A DNA stretch of 64,000 nucleotides, from assembly GCA_003116875.1 (NCBI GenBank), contig BCKT01000006.1, forward strand, positions 1,151,934 through 1,215,933, read 5' to 3'. The notes beneath the pieces are model-generated. The model did not search any database, was not told where the DNA came from, and saw only the letters and a list, made by a program, of their open reading frames with translations. Shown one piece after another: positions 1-11,200 of this stretch. The position numbers and the translations under genes were made by a program. Within the stretch, counting starts at the first letter, position 1, and the number at the start of each line of letters is the position of its first letter. Source of the stretch: Takashimella koratensis (taxonomy: Eukaryota > Basidiomycota > Tremellomycetes > Trichosporonales > Tetragoniomycetaceae).

Positions 1-268
1 GGGACTCCTCCTCCCTGGCCGCTGCTGTTATATATCTTTTGAGGGAATTTTCCATTGGCGAGTTTTTCTCAAAACAGGTTTTGGTTTATTGCCAATTCGG
101 GTGCGTCGAGGCGTCAGCATGGGTTCTAGTGACGTGTAATTCCCCCGGGCTTGTTGACAATCCGTTATCACTACTATCTCTCCACCGACTCGAGATCTCT
201 GAAATTTCAGTCGTCACTCTTTGCTCCTACCAACACCACCCTCGACCCCACCCTCCCACCTACCCACC
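1..268 (+). promoter_or_regulatory. Upstream region and 5' leader of the TyrRS gene
   Basis: A TATA-like string (TATATAT) lies near 30-36, about 230 nt before the ATG at 269. The last ~60 nt before the ATG are C-rich with CCACC/CACC repeats, and the start itself sits in a CCACCATGG context, close to an ideal eukaryotic initiation context. No convincing gene is visible here. Confidence 0.4.
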
Positions 269-2096
269 ATGGCCGAGCTCGAGTTCACACAAACCGCTGA
301 AGAGGCTCCCTCCACCATCGCCCTCTCTCCAGAGGCAGAGGCTCAGTTCCAGCTCATCGTCCGTAACCTCCAGGAAGCTACCAGCACCGATATCATTCGA
401 AAGGTCCTGGCAGATGGCGAGACCGTTAGGGCCTACTGGGGTGAGTCTTGGCTATGGCCGCGGGTAGAGACAGCTGTATGCATGAGATGAGAGAAGCAAG
501 AGGGGGAAACGAGAATATCATGCTGACCATCTTGCAGGCTCTGCTACCACCGGTCGACGTGAGCTATTGTTTTCCTGAAATAAAATACCAAACTCACACT
601 GTTCAGCGCACATTGCCTACTGCGTCCCACTCACCAAGATGGCCGACTTTCTCAACGCCGGTGTCCACGTGAGCAATCCTACCGCATTCTCAAGTAGCTA
701 TTTCGCTGACCTCTCCCCTTGACAGTTGAAGATCCTGCTCGCCGACGTGAGTTTTTAATCGTCTATGCACCCATCCCCAAACCCACTCGCTAACCCCAAT
801 CAGCTGCACGCTTTCCTCGACGCGTCCAAGTCCACACTCGAGGTTCTCAAGCACCGCGTCAAGTACTACTCGTTCTGCCTCAAAGCCGTCTTCACCGCTC
901 TCGGTGTCCCGACCGACAAGCTCGAGTTCATCACCGGCACGACCTACCAGTTCTCCCCCGAGTACACTCTCGACATGTACAAGTGAGTCTTGATAGTCTT
1001 GGTAAACATGGAGGGATGCAGAAGGGGAAGATCACTGACGACGTGTACAGGTTCCACGCATTGACCACGACCAAGGCGGCGGAGCACGCCGGTGCCGACG
1101 TCGTCAAGGAGTCAGAGAGCCCGTTGATGAGCAGCTTGCTCTACCCTGGTCTCCAGTCGCTTGACGAACAGTACCTCGACGTGCACTTCCAATTCGGCGG
1201 TGTTGACCAGGTATGTACCCTCTCCCTCTCTTTCCCCTTGCTCTCGCTGACACCTTCGCCTTAGCGCAAAATCTTCATGTACGCGGCGCACTACCTTCCC
1301 AAGCTGGGCTACGCCAAGCGAGCGCACCTTATGAACGCCATGGTCCCTGGTCTTTCCGGTGGCAAGATGTCTTCTTCGGACCCAAAATCCAAGATCGACT
1401 TCCTCGACACTCCCGCCGAAGTCAAGTCCAAGCTCAAGGCGGCGCTTTGCACCCCAGGTGTTGTCGAGGGTAACGGTGTCCTCGCTTTCGTCAAGGCCGT
1501 CCTTATCCCCGTCCAGGAGCTGCGCGACTCCCAGGCCCGTGCTCGAGGCGAGGAACGTTACACTGGCGAATACAGCTTCGTCAAGCCCCAAGCCCCCATG
1601 GGCACCGTGTTCAGCATCTCCCGCCCCGAAAAATACGGAGGTGACTTGCACTTTGCTAGCTACCAGGCGCTGGAGGATGCCTACGCCAAGGAGGAGGTCC
1701 ACCCAGGTGATCTCAAGGGCGGTGTTACCGAGGCTCTGATCTCGCTCCTCACTCCCATCAGGAAGCTCTTTGACGAGTCGCCAGAATGGCAAGAGGCCGA
1801 GAGGCTGGCTTACCCCAGTGCATCGGTCGCCCCCGCTGCCCCGGTTAAGACGGTAGGTCATCAGTTGTCGTTGCTTCGTTCACTTACTGACTGGTTTGCA
1901 GAAAGCGCCAAAGGTCGAGAAGAGCAACAAGCCACCGACCGAGGAGGAGCGCGCCGCCCTTCGAGCAAAGAAGGAGCAGGAGAAGGCCGCCAAAGCCGCA
2001 GCCAAGGCGGGCGGCCCGGAACAGGTCGCTGCTCAGTCGGCACAAGCCGCCGCCGTCGAGCCCGTCGCTAGCGGCAGTGGTTCCAACGCTGTATGA
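269..2096 (+). CDS. TYS1: Cytoplasmic tyrosyl-tRNA synthetase
   Basis: Charges tRNA-Tyr with tyrosine for cytosolic translation. I join eight exons: 269-440, 538-558, 607-668, 726-746, 804-982, 1051-1210, 1265-1852 and 1902-2096, giving 465 aa in an unbroken frame. The class I fold is clear. The HIGH-type motif appears as TGRPHIAY across the small exons, followed by the LLADLHAFLD segment. [12 protein letters not shown] and FGGVDQRKIF form the tyrosine pocket region, and [17 protein letters not shown] is the eukaryotic KMSSS catalytic loop. The tail after about residue 400 is Lys/Ala/Glu-rich ([16 protein letters not shown] then an Ala-rich helix). Such tails are common in fungal TyrRS and may aid tRNA or protein contacts. 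Two exons (538-558 and 726-746) are only 21 nt. Next gene starts 140 nt downstream on the same strand. Confidence 0.96.
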
Positions 2097-2236
2097 TTTA
2101 TCCCTCCCCCAATCTCTCATTCAATCCGTACCCTACCCTACCCTGAACGACTTGAGACCTTTTGCATGAATCCACGCATCATCATCACCCTTGTGTCACG
2201 TTTGCTGACACGCGGTTGTAGGTCTTGAACACCAAC

Positions 2237-3698
2237 ATGCCCAAGCTCAAGCTCTTGTCCAAGGGCAAAGTCAGGGACATTTACGCGCTCCCGGACGAGA
2301 AGGACTCTGACAAGTTGTTGTTTGTCGCGACTGACCGTATCAGCGCTTTCGACGTAATCATGGAGAATGTGAGCTTGCCTCCTGGCGACGGAGCGTTTTA
2401 GACTTAGTTTATTCTCATGTTGTTGACACCGATACCACACAGGGGATCCCGAAGAAGGGGGCGACACTCACGACTCTCTCGTTGTTCTGGTTCGACAAGC
2501 TCGCAAACATTATTCCCAACCACCTCGTCACCCCGTCCTTGGCAACCAAGGCCGCCGACGGGACACCGGCTTACCTTGTCCCCGGCTCCACCGCATGGGA
2601 CGAGTTCCCCCGATCGCTCGACGAGTACCGTGACCAGCTCGAGGGGAGGAGCATGATTGTTAAGAAATGCGAGGTCGTCAAGATTGAGGCCATCGTCCGG
2701 GGTTACATCACTGGTAAGTCAAGCGGGGTGCTCTGGTTACCAAAAGGAGGGCAAGGTGGCTCCTGGTTACCATGATGGTAAAGCAAGCAACTCACTGATA
2801 CACTGGATCAAACAGGGTCCGCGTGGGCAGAGTACAAGAAATCACAAACGGTTCACGGGATTCAAATGCCCGCTGGTCTCGTCGAGTCTCAAAAGCTGCC
2901 AAAGCCCCTCTTCACCCCGTCCACCAAGGCTGACCAGGGCGAGCACGACGAGAACATTCACCCGGACAAAGGTGAATCCTGAGCAGGCGTCTTGTAGTCG
3001 TGGTTATTTCAGTCTAGTGTACTGACACTGTTTTTAGTCAAGGACATCTTTGGTCCCGAGCTCGCTGCTCAGATTGAGACAGTCGCGCTGCAGCTCTACA
3101 GTAAGTCTAATATGATACACTAAGAGTGCTGTTGCTGACCAACCTTTTAGCCGAGGCTTCCGACTTTGCCTTGACCCGTGGCCTTATCCTCGCCGACACC
3201 AAATTCGAATTCGGTCTTCTCCCTAGTCCCTCTGGCGGGTCCCCTACCCTCATCCTAATCGACGAAGTCCTTACCCCTGATTCGTCCCGTTACTGGGCTG
3301 CGGATATCTACGTCCCCGGTCAACCTCAGCCGGCATTCGACAAGCAGTACCTCCGAGACTGGTTGATTGCCTCGGGCCTTCGTGCAAAAGAAGGCGTCAC
3401 ACTCCCACAGGATGTGGTGGCTGAGACAAAGGCAAAGTATGAAGAGTCCCGCGATAGGGTAATTGGGTGGGGCAAGTTTGCAGGCGCTGCAGGGAAGGGA
3501 GGAAGGAAGGATGTGAAAGGTGGGGAAGAGGTAGTCCTCCAGACTGACCAGGTGGCGGATGCGATCGAGGTTGAGGCAGGGAAGAAGCTGGGAAGCCAGA
3601 CTCATGGTCGAGCAGACGTCAAGGCAGGCGCAGAGGTGCTCCTCCAGACTGACCAGGTGGCGGACGCTATCGAGACCGAGGCGGGCAAGAAGCTCTAG
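2237..3698 (+). CDS. ADE1: Phosphoribosylaminoimidazole-succinocarboxamide (SAICAR) synthetase
   Basis: Condenses CAIR with aspartate using ATP in de novo purine synthesis. Five exons (2237-2368, 2443-2713, 2816-2971, 3038-3100, 3151-3698) give 389 aa. Family signatures: SKGKVRDIY near the N-terminus, [34 protein letters not shown], the ADTKFEFG segment and [14 protein letters not shown]. The start is the first ATG in the acceptable frame. An acceptor-like TTGTAG just before 2221 suggests a spliced 5' leader. The C-terminus after the usual end of the fold (about residue 320) carries an acidic/Gln extension made of two tandem 35-residue copies (see separate repeat). Only 140 nt separate it from the upstream TyrRS stop, so its promoter is short or lies inside that gene's 3' end. 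Confidence 0.96.
3498..3698 (+). repeat. Tandem 105-bp coding duplication at the ADE1 C-terminus
   Basis: Two in-frame copies of a 35-codon unit end the ADE1 reading frame. Copy 1 is about 3498-3602 and copy 2 about 3603-3698, truncated by the stop. Both contain [11 protein letters not shown] followed by EAGKKL. The copies differ at several synonymous and non-synonymous positions, so the duplication is not brand new. Confidence 0.85.
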
Positions 3699-4166
3699 AC
3701 GGGAGGGGTTTAGGTTAAGACTGCGACAGTGAAGTTGGTATAGAAGATCTGGCTTTGAGTAAAGCAGAGTCAGGAGCGAGGGAATGGGGGTTATTCTAGT
3801 TTATCAAGACCTGGATGCATGTTGTGTCTCTTGACCAGAGTGGGATGGACTACTGGATTACTGGACCAGTGTACCGGGACATTACCGATCGACGCGTCGT
3901 GCGTGCCCTTTTGATTTTTCGGTGCATTTGCTTTGTCCACTTCTTCAGCTTCGACCATACCACAGACCACCAACTACCCAAGGTTATACCCATCGTCGAG
4001 AGGATATCAACGCAAGCAAGGGGACGAGCATACCACTTTCCTCTTTCTTCTTCCACTCCCCGCTTCTCCCCCGTCCAACCTTCTTTTCCCCTTCACCCCT
4101 CTCCTCCTCCTTCTTGCGGACTTTCCACAACCTCCTCTTCCTCTTCTCTCCAACCCCTCGCCGGTA
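3699..4166 (+). promoter_or_regulatory. ADE1 3' end and ELG1 promoter/leader
   Basis: This 468-bp spacer has no supportable gene. Its last 150 bp are strongly pyrimidine-rich (runs of CTTC/TCCTCC), typical of a fungal 5' leader just before the ELG1 ATG at 4167. Confidence 0.4.
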
Positions 4167-7100
4167 ATGTCGGCTCCCGACCCCTCTGCTTCTGGTCTAT
4201 CACGACCCGGCACTCTCTCCGCACTCTGGGGCCGACTCGGTCCCAGCTCGAGCTCAGCCTCGACTTCGACCTCCTCTTCATCAGAGCCCAACACCCAGGC
4301 TCTCTCAAGTTCAGCTCCAGCTCCAGCTCCGACTCCGACTCCTACTCCTGCTGCGGCCGCCCCCATGGCCCGAACAGCAAGCGGGGGTACAAGTAAACGC
4401 CGGAAACGAAACCCCGAAGTTGGGCAGTCCAAATTGGTTCGGAACGAGCAAGGGTGGGGTGTAGAGCGAGATACGACGAGCGCCGTGAAACGTGGAGAGG
4501 GCGGGGCGAGTGGGGAGGGAGAAGGAGAAGCAGAGGGTGGAGGTGGAGAGAAGTTGAAAGGACCGGGGACGATGAAGAAGAAAAGAGGAAGGCCGAGGAA
4601 GAAAGTGGAGAATGGGGAAGTGAGAGAGGATAGGTCGCTTGAGAGGTCAGAAGGGAACACGCTAGGTGAGTTTGGATGGTATGGGACTGAGTTGGGACTC
4701 GTGTTGATGCTCAGCTGACATGGACTTCTCCACTCGCAACGCCTACCCCTTGTTCGCTCTCCCTTCTCCCCTCTGACATCCTTCACCTATCACCTACCGT
4801 CCCCACTCCAGACGGCTCCGAACCCTCTCCTCAATCAACAACTCAACCACCTCTCCTCCTTTCCTCTCCCGAAATCATTGAACTCGTCTCCTCTGACGCT
4901 CCTGACCCGCTCGACTTCCTGACTCACACCGATCAAACCGAAGGGGACGATATCGTATTTGCTGGGTCTCAGTCTCCACGAAAGCGACCTGGGAGAGCCG
5001 CGAATGGAGGCGGGACGACGAAACCGGCTCATCCGTTCTTCAGCAAACCTGTAGTACATGTTTCCACTGCGGCCACGGCAATCACAGAGGAACCGACTAA
5101 ACAAGGAGGACCGTCCACGGTGACACCCTCGCCTGCTATAGCGGTAGAAGAAGATAAGGGGGTATCGAAAGGACCGAAGAGAATCTTGTTCGCGAGCGAC
5201 GCCACCAAGCCTGCTCACTCGTTCTTCTCTCGACCGACACAGGAGGGAACTAGCGTCACTGCCTCTCCCCAGGAATCCGCGGCCACCGTACTCTCCGGTT
5301 CAAGTGTCGCGAAAGGTGGGAAGCTCCTGCCGAATCCAGGTCGAGGCAGAGGTGTTGGACCGGGATCAGGAGCGGTGCACTCGTTCTTCACGTCCGGGGC
5401 GGGAGGCGGACAAGGTGTTTTGCGAAATGGGTGGGGGAAGGATAAAGAGGAGCAAGAGGTGCTTTGGCCAAGAGGTGGTTGGCCAAGTCATCAAGGTGGA
5501 TTTGTGGAGAGGGTCACGACTAGGGTCGAGAGAAGGGAGAAGATAAGAGTGATGGGGTCGGTCGAGGAGGGGTATTGGCTCGATCTATTGGCCAAGACTC
5601 GAGCGAGTCAGACTCAACCTTCTCGACAACGCTTGCCCAAACTCAACGAACTGGACAACAATGCATCCCCACACTCGCCTCCGTCCTTATCAGCCGCTGA
5701 ACACGACGAACACCCCGCCATCACCTCGGTCCCAAACAAAGCGCGCGGTGTCGATCTCGGTAAGGAGACATGGTGCGATGTGTTCCGTCCTCGCAAGGCG
5801 GTCGAGTGTCTAGGGAATGAGAAAGAGGCAGGATACCTCCGTGACTGGCTGTATGCGCTCCAGGTCGGCACGACGGATAACGGCGCCGGTGGGGCACGGC
5901 GAGTGATCCGGCGAGTCTCGAGAAAACGAAGAGGGAACCCAGATACCTCATGGATCGTCGATGATGTCGGCCTGTTCGGTGAACCCATCGACGACCAAGA
6001 CGATTTTGACGACTTTGACGAAAATGCGATCGACGACCCTCCCGAATCCGCATTCTCTACCTTCGGACCCCGCCCGTCAACCTTTCCCGACCTCTCGCGC
6101 CGCGTTATCGCGAACACAATCGTACTCGTTGGTCCTTGTGGAGTCGGCAAGTCGGCGGCTGTCTATGCGGCAGCGGAAGAAATGGGGTGGGAGGTCTTTG
6201 AAGTGTATACGGGGACAGGGAAGAGGACAGGGGCGGGATTGGTCACTCTGGTTGGAGATGTGGGGAAGAATCATATGGTTGGGAAAGGGGCGGCGGCGGC
6301 GGTAGGTGTAGGTGGGGCAGGAGGGATAGGAAAGGGGGGTAAAAATGGGGATACAGAGGCAAAGGGGAAAGAGAAGAATGGACCAATGGGACTCGCATCG
6401 TTTTTTAAACCAAAAGAAGGAGCGGACGATAAGAGGGTGAATAAGGTGAAGGAAAAGCCAGTCCCGCCCACGACGGCGAGTCAAGGATCAGCAGATGACC
6501 CAATCGATATCGATGAGGAGGAGGAGGTGCCGAAGAGAAGGAGGAGGAAGGCGAACCGGATCGAAGATGAGGACGAGGACGAGGATGATTTCGAGGTAGT
6601 TGGCGGGGGTGGTGAGGTGAAGGTGTCGATTGATGAAGATGACAGCGACGTCGACGGCGACGTCGAAGTGGTCGAACAGACCAAGCACGTTGAGGTCGAG
6701 CAAGTCGAACAAGTCGAGGAGAAGCAGAATGATGCAGATGAAGATCCCGTCGGTAGTGGCCACCCCACCACCACCGCCGCCTCCACCGCCACCGGTACTC
6801 GTCCCCAACAGTCTCTCATCCTCATCGACGAAGCGGATATCTTATACGAAGACGAATCGACTTTCTGGCCAACTCTTATCGCGATCATTGCGGAATCGAA
6901 ACGACCTGTTGTTTTGACTTGTAATGGTGAGCTAGTGGTACCTGTTACGAGAAAGACACCGAGATCAGGACAGAGGCTGACAAGTGGATTTGTCCTCGTC
7001 GTGCTGGTCGTTGTGGTCTATTGTGGTGGTGACAGATATCACACGAATCCCCATCTCGTCACTTCCTATTCAAACGGTCCTTCGATTCGACCCACCTCCT

Positions 7101-8200
7101 ATCGCCTTGGCCCAGATTTACCTCTCCGCAATCGACGCCTTTTGCATCGCCGCCAAACCCTCTCCCTTCTCGATATCTGACAGGCAGCTTCGAATCAAGA
7201 ACCTATGTGAACAGGTCATGGACCACGACGTAGGGGTTGACCAGCCGCTGCCCCCGAATGGGAACGAGCCGGTGAAGAGGTTTGACCTAAGGCGGGCGAT
7301 TACGCAGATGCAGCTTGATCGAGGCAAGAGCGACGGGATGGCTCAGGAAGGGGAAGGGGAAGAGGGTGGAGGATTGAATCAGGAGGATGGAGTGAAGGAA
7401 GGGTCAGATAGGTTTCATGTGGCGGTTGAGGAGATGCGAAGAGAGGCAAAACGGCTGGACGTGCTCTCGTTTGTCGATGCTTGGGTCGCCCCGAGACCGT
7501 GGGCGAAGATGGACGTGAGTAACGGTTGGCCTCAGATTTTGTTGCGATGTGTGGCGATACATCCCGAGTATTGTTTGAAGTGGCTCTAGAACCGTTGAAG
7601 ATAAACGTGCTGACGTTTGTATCAGATGATCGAAGTCGATCGGTTCGGGTCCGGCCCTGATGACGAAGATGGGATCCACCAGCTCCTCAAGCCTGATATA
7701 CACCATTGGGTTGCTGCTGTGCCTGCCTACGATGGCACAAGGAAGGTCGTGGACGAAATTGAGAGGCTGGATGGGCGTCGTGCAAAGACGGAACCACTTG
7801 TTTTTGCTCAGTAAGTCTTCTGTCCTGTTCCTTGCCGTTCCGGCAGCGCACCAACCCCCTGACCGTGAGCAGAACCAACCACGTTCGCGCCCTCTTGCCA
7901 CTTCTCGACGACCTCGTCCCGCTCTCATCTTACCTCCTCCCGCACCCTACCCTTTTCACCGACCTGGTCCCTTACGTGACTCACATGGTCGAGATGGACG
8001 ATATTTTTGAGACCGCCGCGATTGCAGCTATCGCAGCAGGTGAGAAGGTGGTGAATCGCCGAACGGGAAGACCGATGCGGATCACATCGTATGCCGGGTT
8101 CGGGGATGGGAATGCGTCAGGAGGTGGGTATGAGAGGTGGATACAGACGGGAGAGGAGGGGCTGGAGGTCGCTAGGAAAGTGAGGAAGGCGATGCAGTGA
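4167..8200 (+). CDS. ELG1: ELG1/ATAD5-type clamp-loader large subunit (PCNA unloader)
   Basis: Large subunit of the alternative RFC complex that unloads PCNA, especially SUMO-PCNA, from replicated chromatin in the nucleus. Five exons (4167-4665, 4812-6926, 7036-7514, 7626-7810, 7873-8200) give 1201 aa. AAA+ signatures: Walker A GPCGVGKS at about 607-614, and a Walker B-like LILIDEADILYEDE near 835-848 followed by RPVVLTCND, the pattern typical of Elg1/ATAD5 rather than Rfc1. The C-terminal arginine/serine box ends with RITSYAGFG and a short helix. The first 600 residues are disordered, with a basic GRPRKK segment, a SUMO-interacting-like EIIELVSSD and repeated H-P/S-F-F motifs. An insertion of acidic repeats (about 700-830) separates Walker A from Walker B. 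No BRCT domain is seen, which argues against Rfc1. Confidence 0.9.
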
Positions 8201-9085
8201 GATTGTGGAGAGGGAGAGGGGAAGGTGGCAGAGGTGAATGAGCCACACGAGTCGACTGTGGCGTGGGTTGCGCTCAGCGTGGGCGAGCAGGGTTGTGAAG
8301 AGGACGGCTATTTGGAAAGGCGTATTTATATCCACTACACGATTCTTGTATATCTATACATTCATGGCTGCGTCGATCACAGCAGCGAGCGGACACAGAG
8401 CGGGCGAGGAGACACAGGGGCTACGAATTGTACCCCTCTGTCGTGGGCCGGACCCCCGATCACAAAGCATCCCAGGGTAGACGGGTACCTGTACCTGGGC
8501 AGTTGTATGCATACATTACAGCATGACCTTTGATCTTTATCTTTACTCTATCTCGTGCTGATCCGCAGTGTCCAACCTTGAACGTCATCTTCATACGCCG
8601 GTGTCGGGTTCTCGGAGTTCGGAAGCTGATTTTGTTGGTTGTTGTTTTCAAGTCAAGTCAGGGATCGGCGGCTCAAAAGTCGCCGACGACGAGTCACCCA
8701 GCCGGCAGCTAGGATGCAGCGGGTTTGCCGAGACGACTTGTACGCTGGAAGGGATGGTTCCGGTCCCGATTCCGACAGGGCCGAGAGGGTACACGGGCGC
8801 ACAGGGAGACGGGGTCCACGTGTGACTACGTGCGGCCGGGCGGAGCAGAGTGCCAGCGCCACGGCGGGCGCCGAGGCGACGCGCAGGTAGCGGCCGCAGA
8901 GGGGGTTTGAATGTGCCTGGGCGATAGGACCCAAGACCATAAAAGCGACCATTGAACCCGGGCACGTTGCCTCTTGCGTCCCACCCAAACTAAATACCAC
9001 CTCACACACCATCACAACCACCTCTACACCTCATCAACCAACACATCCCTCATCATACACTCGACCACCCTCGCTGCACCCAACA
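8201..9085 (+). promoter_or_regulatory. Intergenic region with promoter of the monooxygenase gene
   Basis: An 885-bp spacer. No gene is supported. A TATA-like CATAAAAG lies at about 8938-8945, some 140 nt before the ATG at 9086, followed by a CA/CT-rich leader. A palindromic E-box CACGTG sits near 8818-8823. Reading frames crossing 8650-9020 lack splice or domain support. Confidence 0.4.
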
Positions 9086-11169
9086 ATGTCGTCCAAGCCT
9101 GCCTCCGCTGCCCCGCTCGTCACCATCGTCGGTGCCGGTCCCGGCGGCCTGCTCCTCGCTCGCTACTTGCAGCTCCACTCCGTCCCCTGTGTCATCTACG
9201 AGCGCGAAGCCTCTCGTGACGCCCGCGCCCAGGGAGGCACTCTCGACCTGCACGAAGGGACGGGTCTCACAGCCCTCCGCGAGACGAATCTCCTCGATGT
9301 CGCTGAACCACTGATGCGTGGAGAAGCAGCCGAAGCAATGAAAGTCATGGGCCCCGATGGAAAGGTTTACCTCGATGAGAATGATGGGAAACCCGCCGAA
9401 GGAACCGATATCATTAGAGGGAGTCGACCAGAGATTGATAGGTGAGTAGTTGAGAGAGTCGAGTAGTGCTAATGGATAGAACCGAGTTGCGAAACCTCCT
9501 CATCGACAGCCTCGAGCCCGGTACTATCAAGTGGGACCATGGTCTCTCCTCTGTCCGAGCTCTCGACAACGACACCTACGAGCTTTCTTTCCTCTCTCCC
9601 TCGCTGTTCCCCGTGACGACCCACATCCTCGTCGGCGCCGACGGTACCTTCTCCCGTGTTCGCCCTTTGCTCCACTCAATCAAACCCCGATACTCCGGGA
9701 TGGTGATGTACGACATGCACATCCCTTCCTCCAACATGACCGACGAGCTTGCATCCATCGTCGGCGGAGGGATGGCGTTGATCATTGACCACAACAAGGG
9801 CGTTCTCCCACAAATGAACGCGAATAAACGGTGCAAGGTCTACCCGTCCATGGTCGTCTCCGAACAATGGCTGGACGAGAACCCGCTCCCAGAGACAGGG
9901 AAAAGAGAGTGGATCGCGAGCCACTATGAGGGTTGGAAATACGTCAAAGAATTGCTCATGGCAACGGACGAGAACGAGGTCGTCGCGAGGAGGATCTACG
10001 AGTTTGACCCAAAGATCAAGTGGGAGACAAAGCTCTCGGGCGTTACGGTTATCGGTAAGTCGTTAATGACGATCGTCGTGAGAGGGTGACAGCTGGTGGA
10101 GCGACGCAAAGGGGTCGGCGTCGGCGTCACGACTGGTTTGGCTCGAGTCTGACCGAGTCTGGGTCCAACTCCACAACGGCGTCTGAAACATGGCTCGAGA
10201 CTACTTTCCATTATCCCTTCTCCATCCCGACTCCACTTGACTCCACTTGTCCGCATCTCCTCTCTACCCTTGTTCTTCTCTTCTCCACTCCACTCCGCTC
10301 CCTCACGGCATCCTTCGAGCCCCGCGGCCAGTCGGTCGGTCGTACCTTTCCCCTCCCTGGGGTCTTGGGACCTGACCTGAACCGACCTGGCCGGGGGATT
10401 AATGATATGCCATGACGATCGACCGTTCACCTTGACAAGCCTTGAATTCCTCCGCGGCTCTTGACTATTCCCTCACAAGCATCATCTTGGGGGCTCGCTG
10501 ACTCTTTATTCCAGGTGACGCAGCGCACGTCATGGCGCCCTCGGGCGAGGGAGTAAATCAAGGTAAGTAAGAAAGCACACCCAGGGAGAAACTGGAGGCC
10601 CAAAGGCCCTGGTCATTCTCAGCCACAACCCGCTGTCAGGTCCAATGATACGATCACATTCCGCAACGAATGCTTTTCGCTACGCGGACGAACAGCCGGG
10701 TGTCGTCTTTTCCCAACAATATAACCCAGGGTTTTAGAATTCTCATCGCTGACGATACCTACGCCCCCTTTACACCTCGCCTCCACTTTTTGCACGCCTC
10801 TTTTCCCTTGCAGCAATGGCGGACGCCTTGTCACTCGGTCGCACGCTCGTCAAGCTCACCCGCCCGTCCGTTCCGGCATCCCTCGCTCCCTTCCCCCTCT
10901 CCCTCCTCCCTATCACTCCGCCACCAAGCGAAATCCCCACTCCGACACTCCCAGCCCCCGCAGCCCTCCACGCTGCCCTCCGCAAGTTTGAGAAACGCAT
11001 GATGGCTCGCGTCAGACCGGAGATGGTTCAGGCACAGGAAATGATTCATGCTTTCTTCGGTCCCAATTCTGCAGCCAACTTCAAGTGGTGGTTCTACGGG
11101 ATGATGGCGCGAGCGATTGTCTGGTCGCCTGTCGTTTTGGTTCAGACACTCTTGGCAGGGAGCGACTAA
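9086..11169 (+). CDS. FAD-dependent monooxygenase (PF01494-like flavoprotein)
   Basis: Class A flavin monooxygenase, expected to hydroxylate or epoxidise a small aromatic or polyketide-like substrate with NAD(P)H and O2. Exons 9086-9441, 9480-10054, 10515-10562 and 10814-11169 give 444 aa in frame. Visible motifs: the dinucleotide fold VGAGPGGLLLARYL at about residue 15, GSRPEIDRTELRN (FAD-contacting Arg region), the DG motif GADGTFSRVRP, and the GD motif GDAAHVMAPSGEGVNQ. The GD motif is encoded by a 48-nt exon isolated between unusually long introns (460 and 251 bp), while the first intron is only 38 nt with a GCTAAT branch site. The C-terminal ~40 residues contain an aromatic/hydrophobic helix (KWWFYGMMARAIVW). 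Sequence style resembles the TetX/aklavinone-hydroxylase-like branch, but the substrate cannot be named. A lone gene with no metabolic cluster around it. Confidence 0.88.
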
Positions 11170-11187
11170 GTAGCGAAGGCAAAAAGA

Positions 11188-11200
11188 GGGGGGGGGGGGG
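11188..11200 (+). repeat. Poly(G) tract 18 nt after the monooxygenase stop
   Basis: A run of 13 G on the coding strand begins 18 nt beyond the TAA at 11167-11169, followed by more G-rich sequence to about 11240. It would lie in the 3' UTR of the monooxygenase mRNA. Confidence 0.9.
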
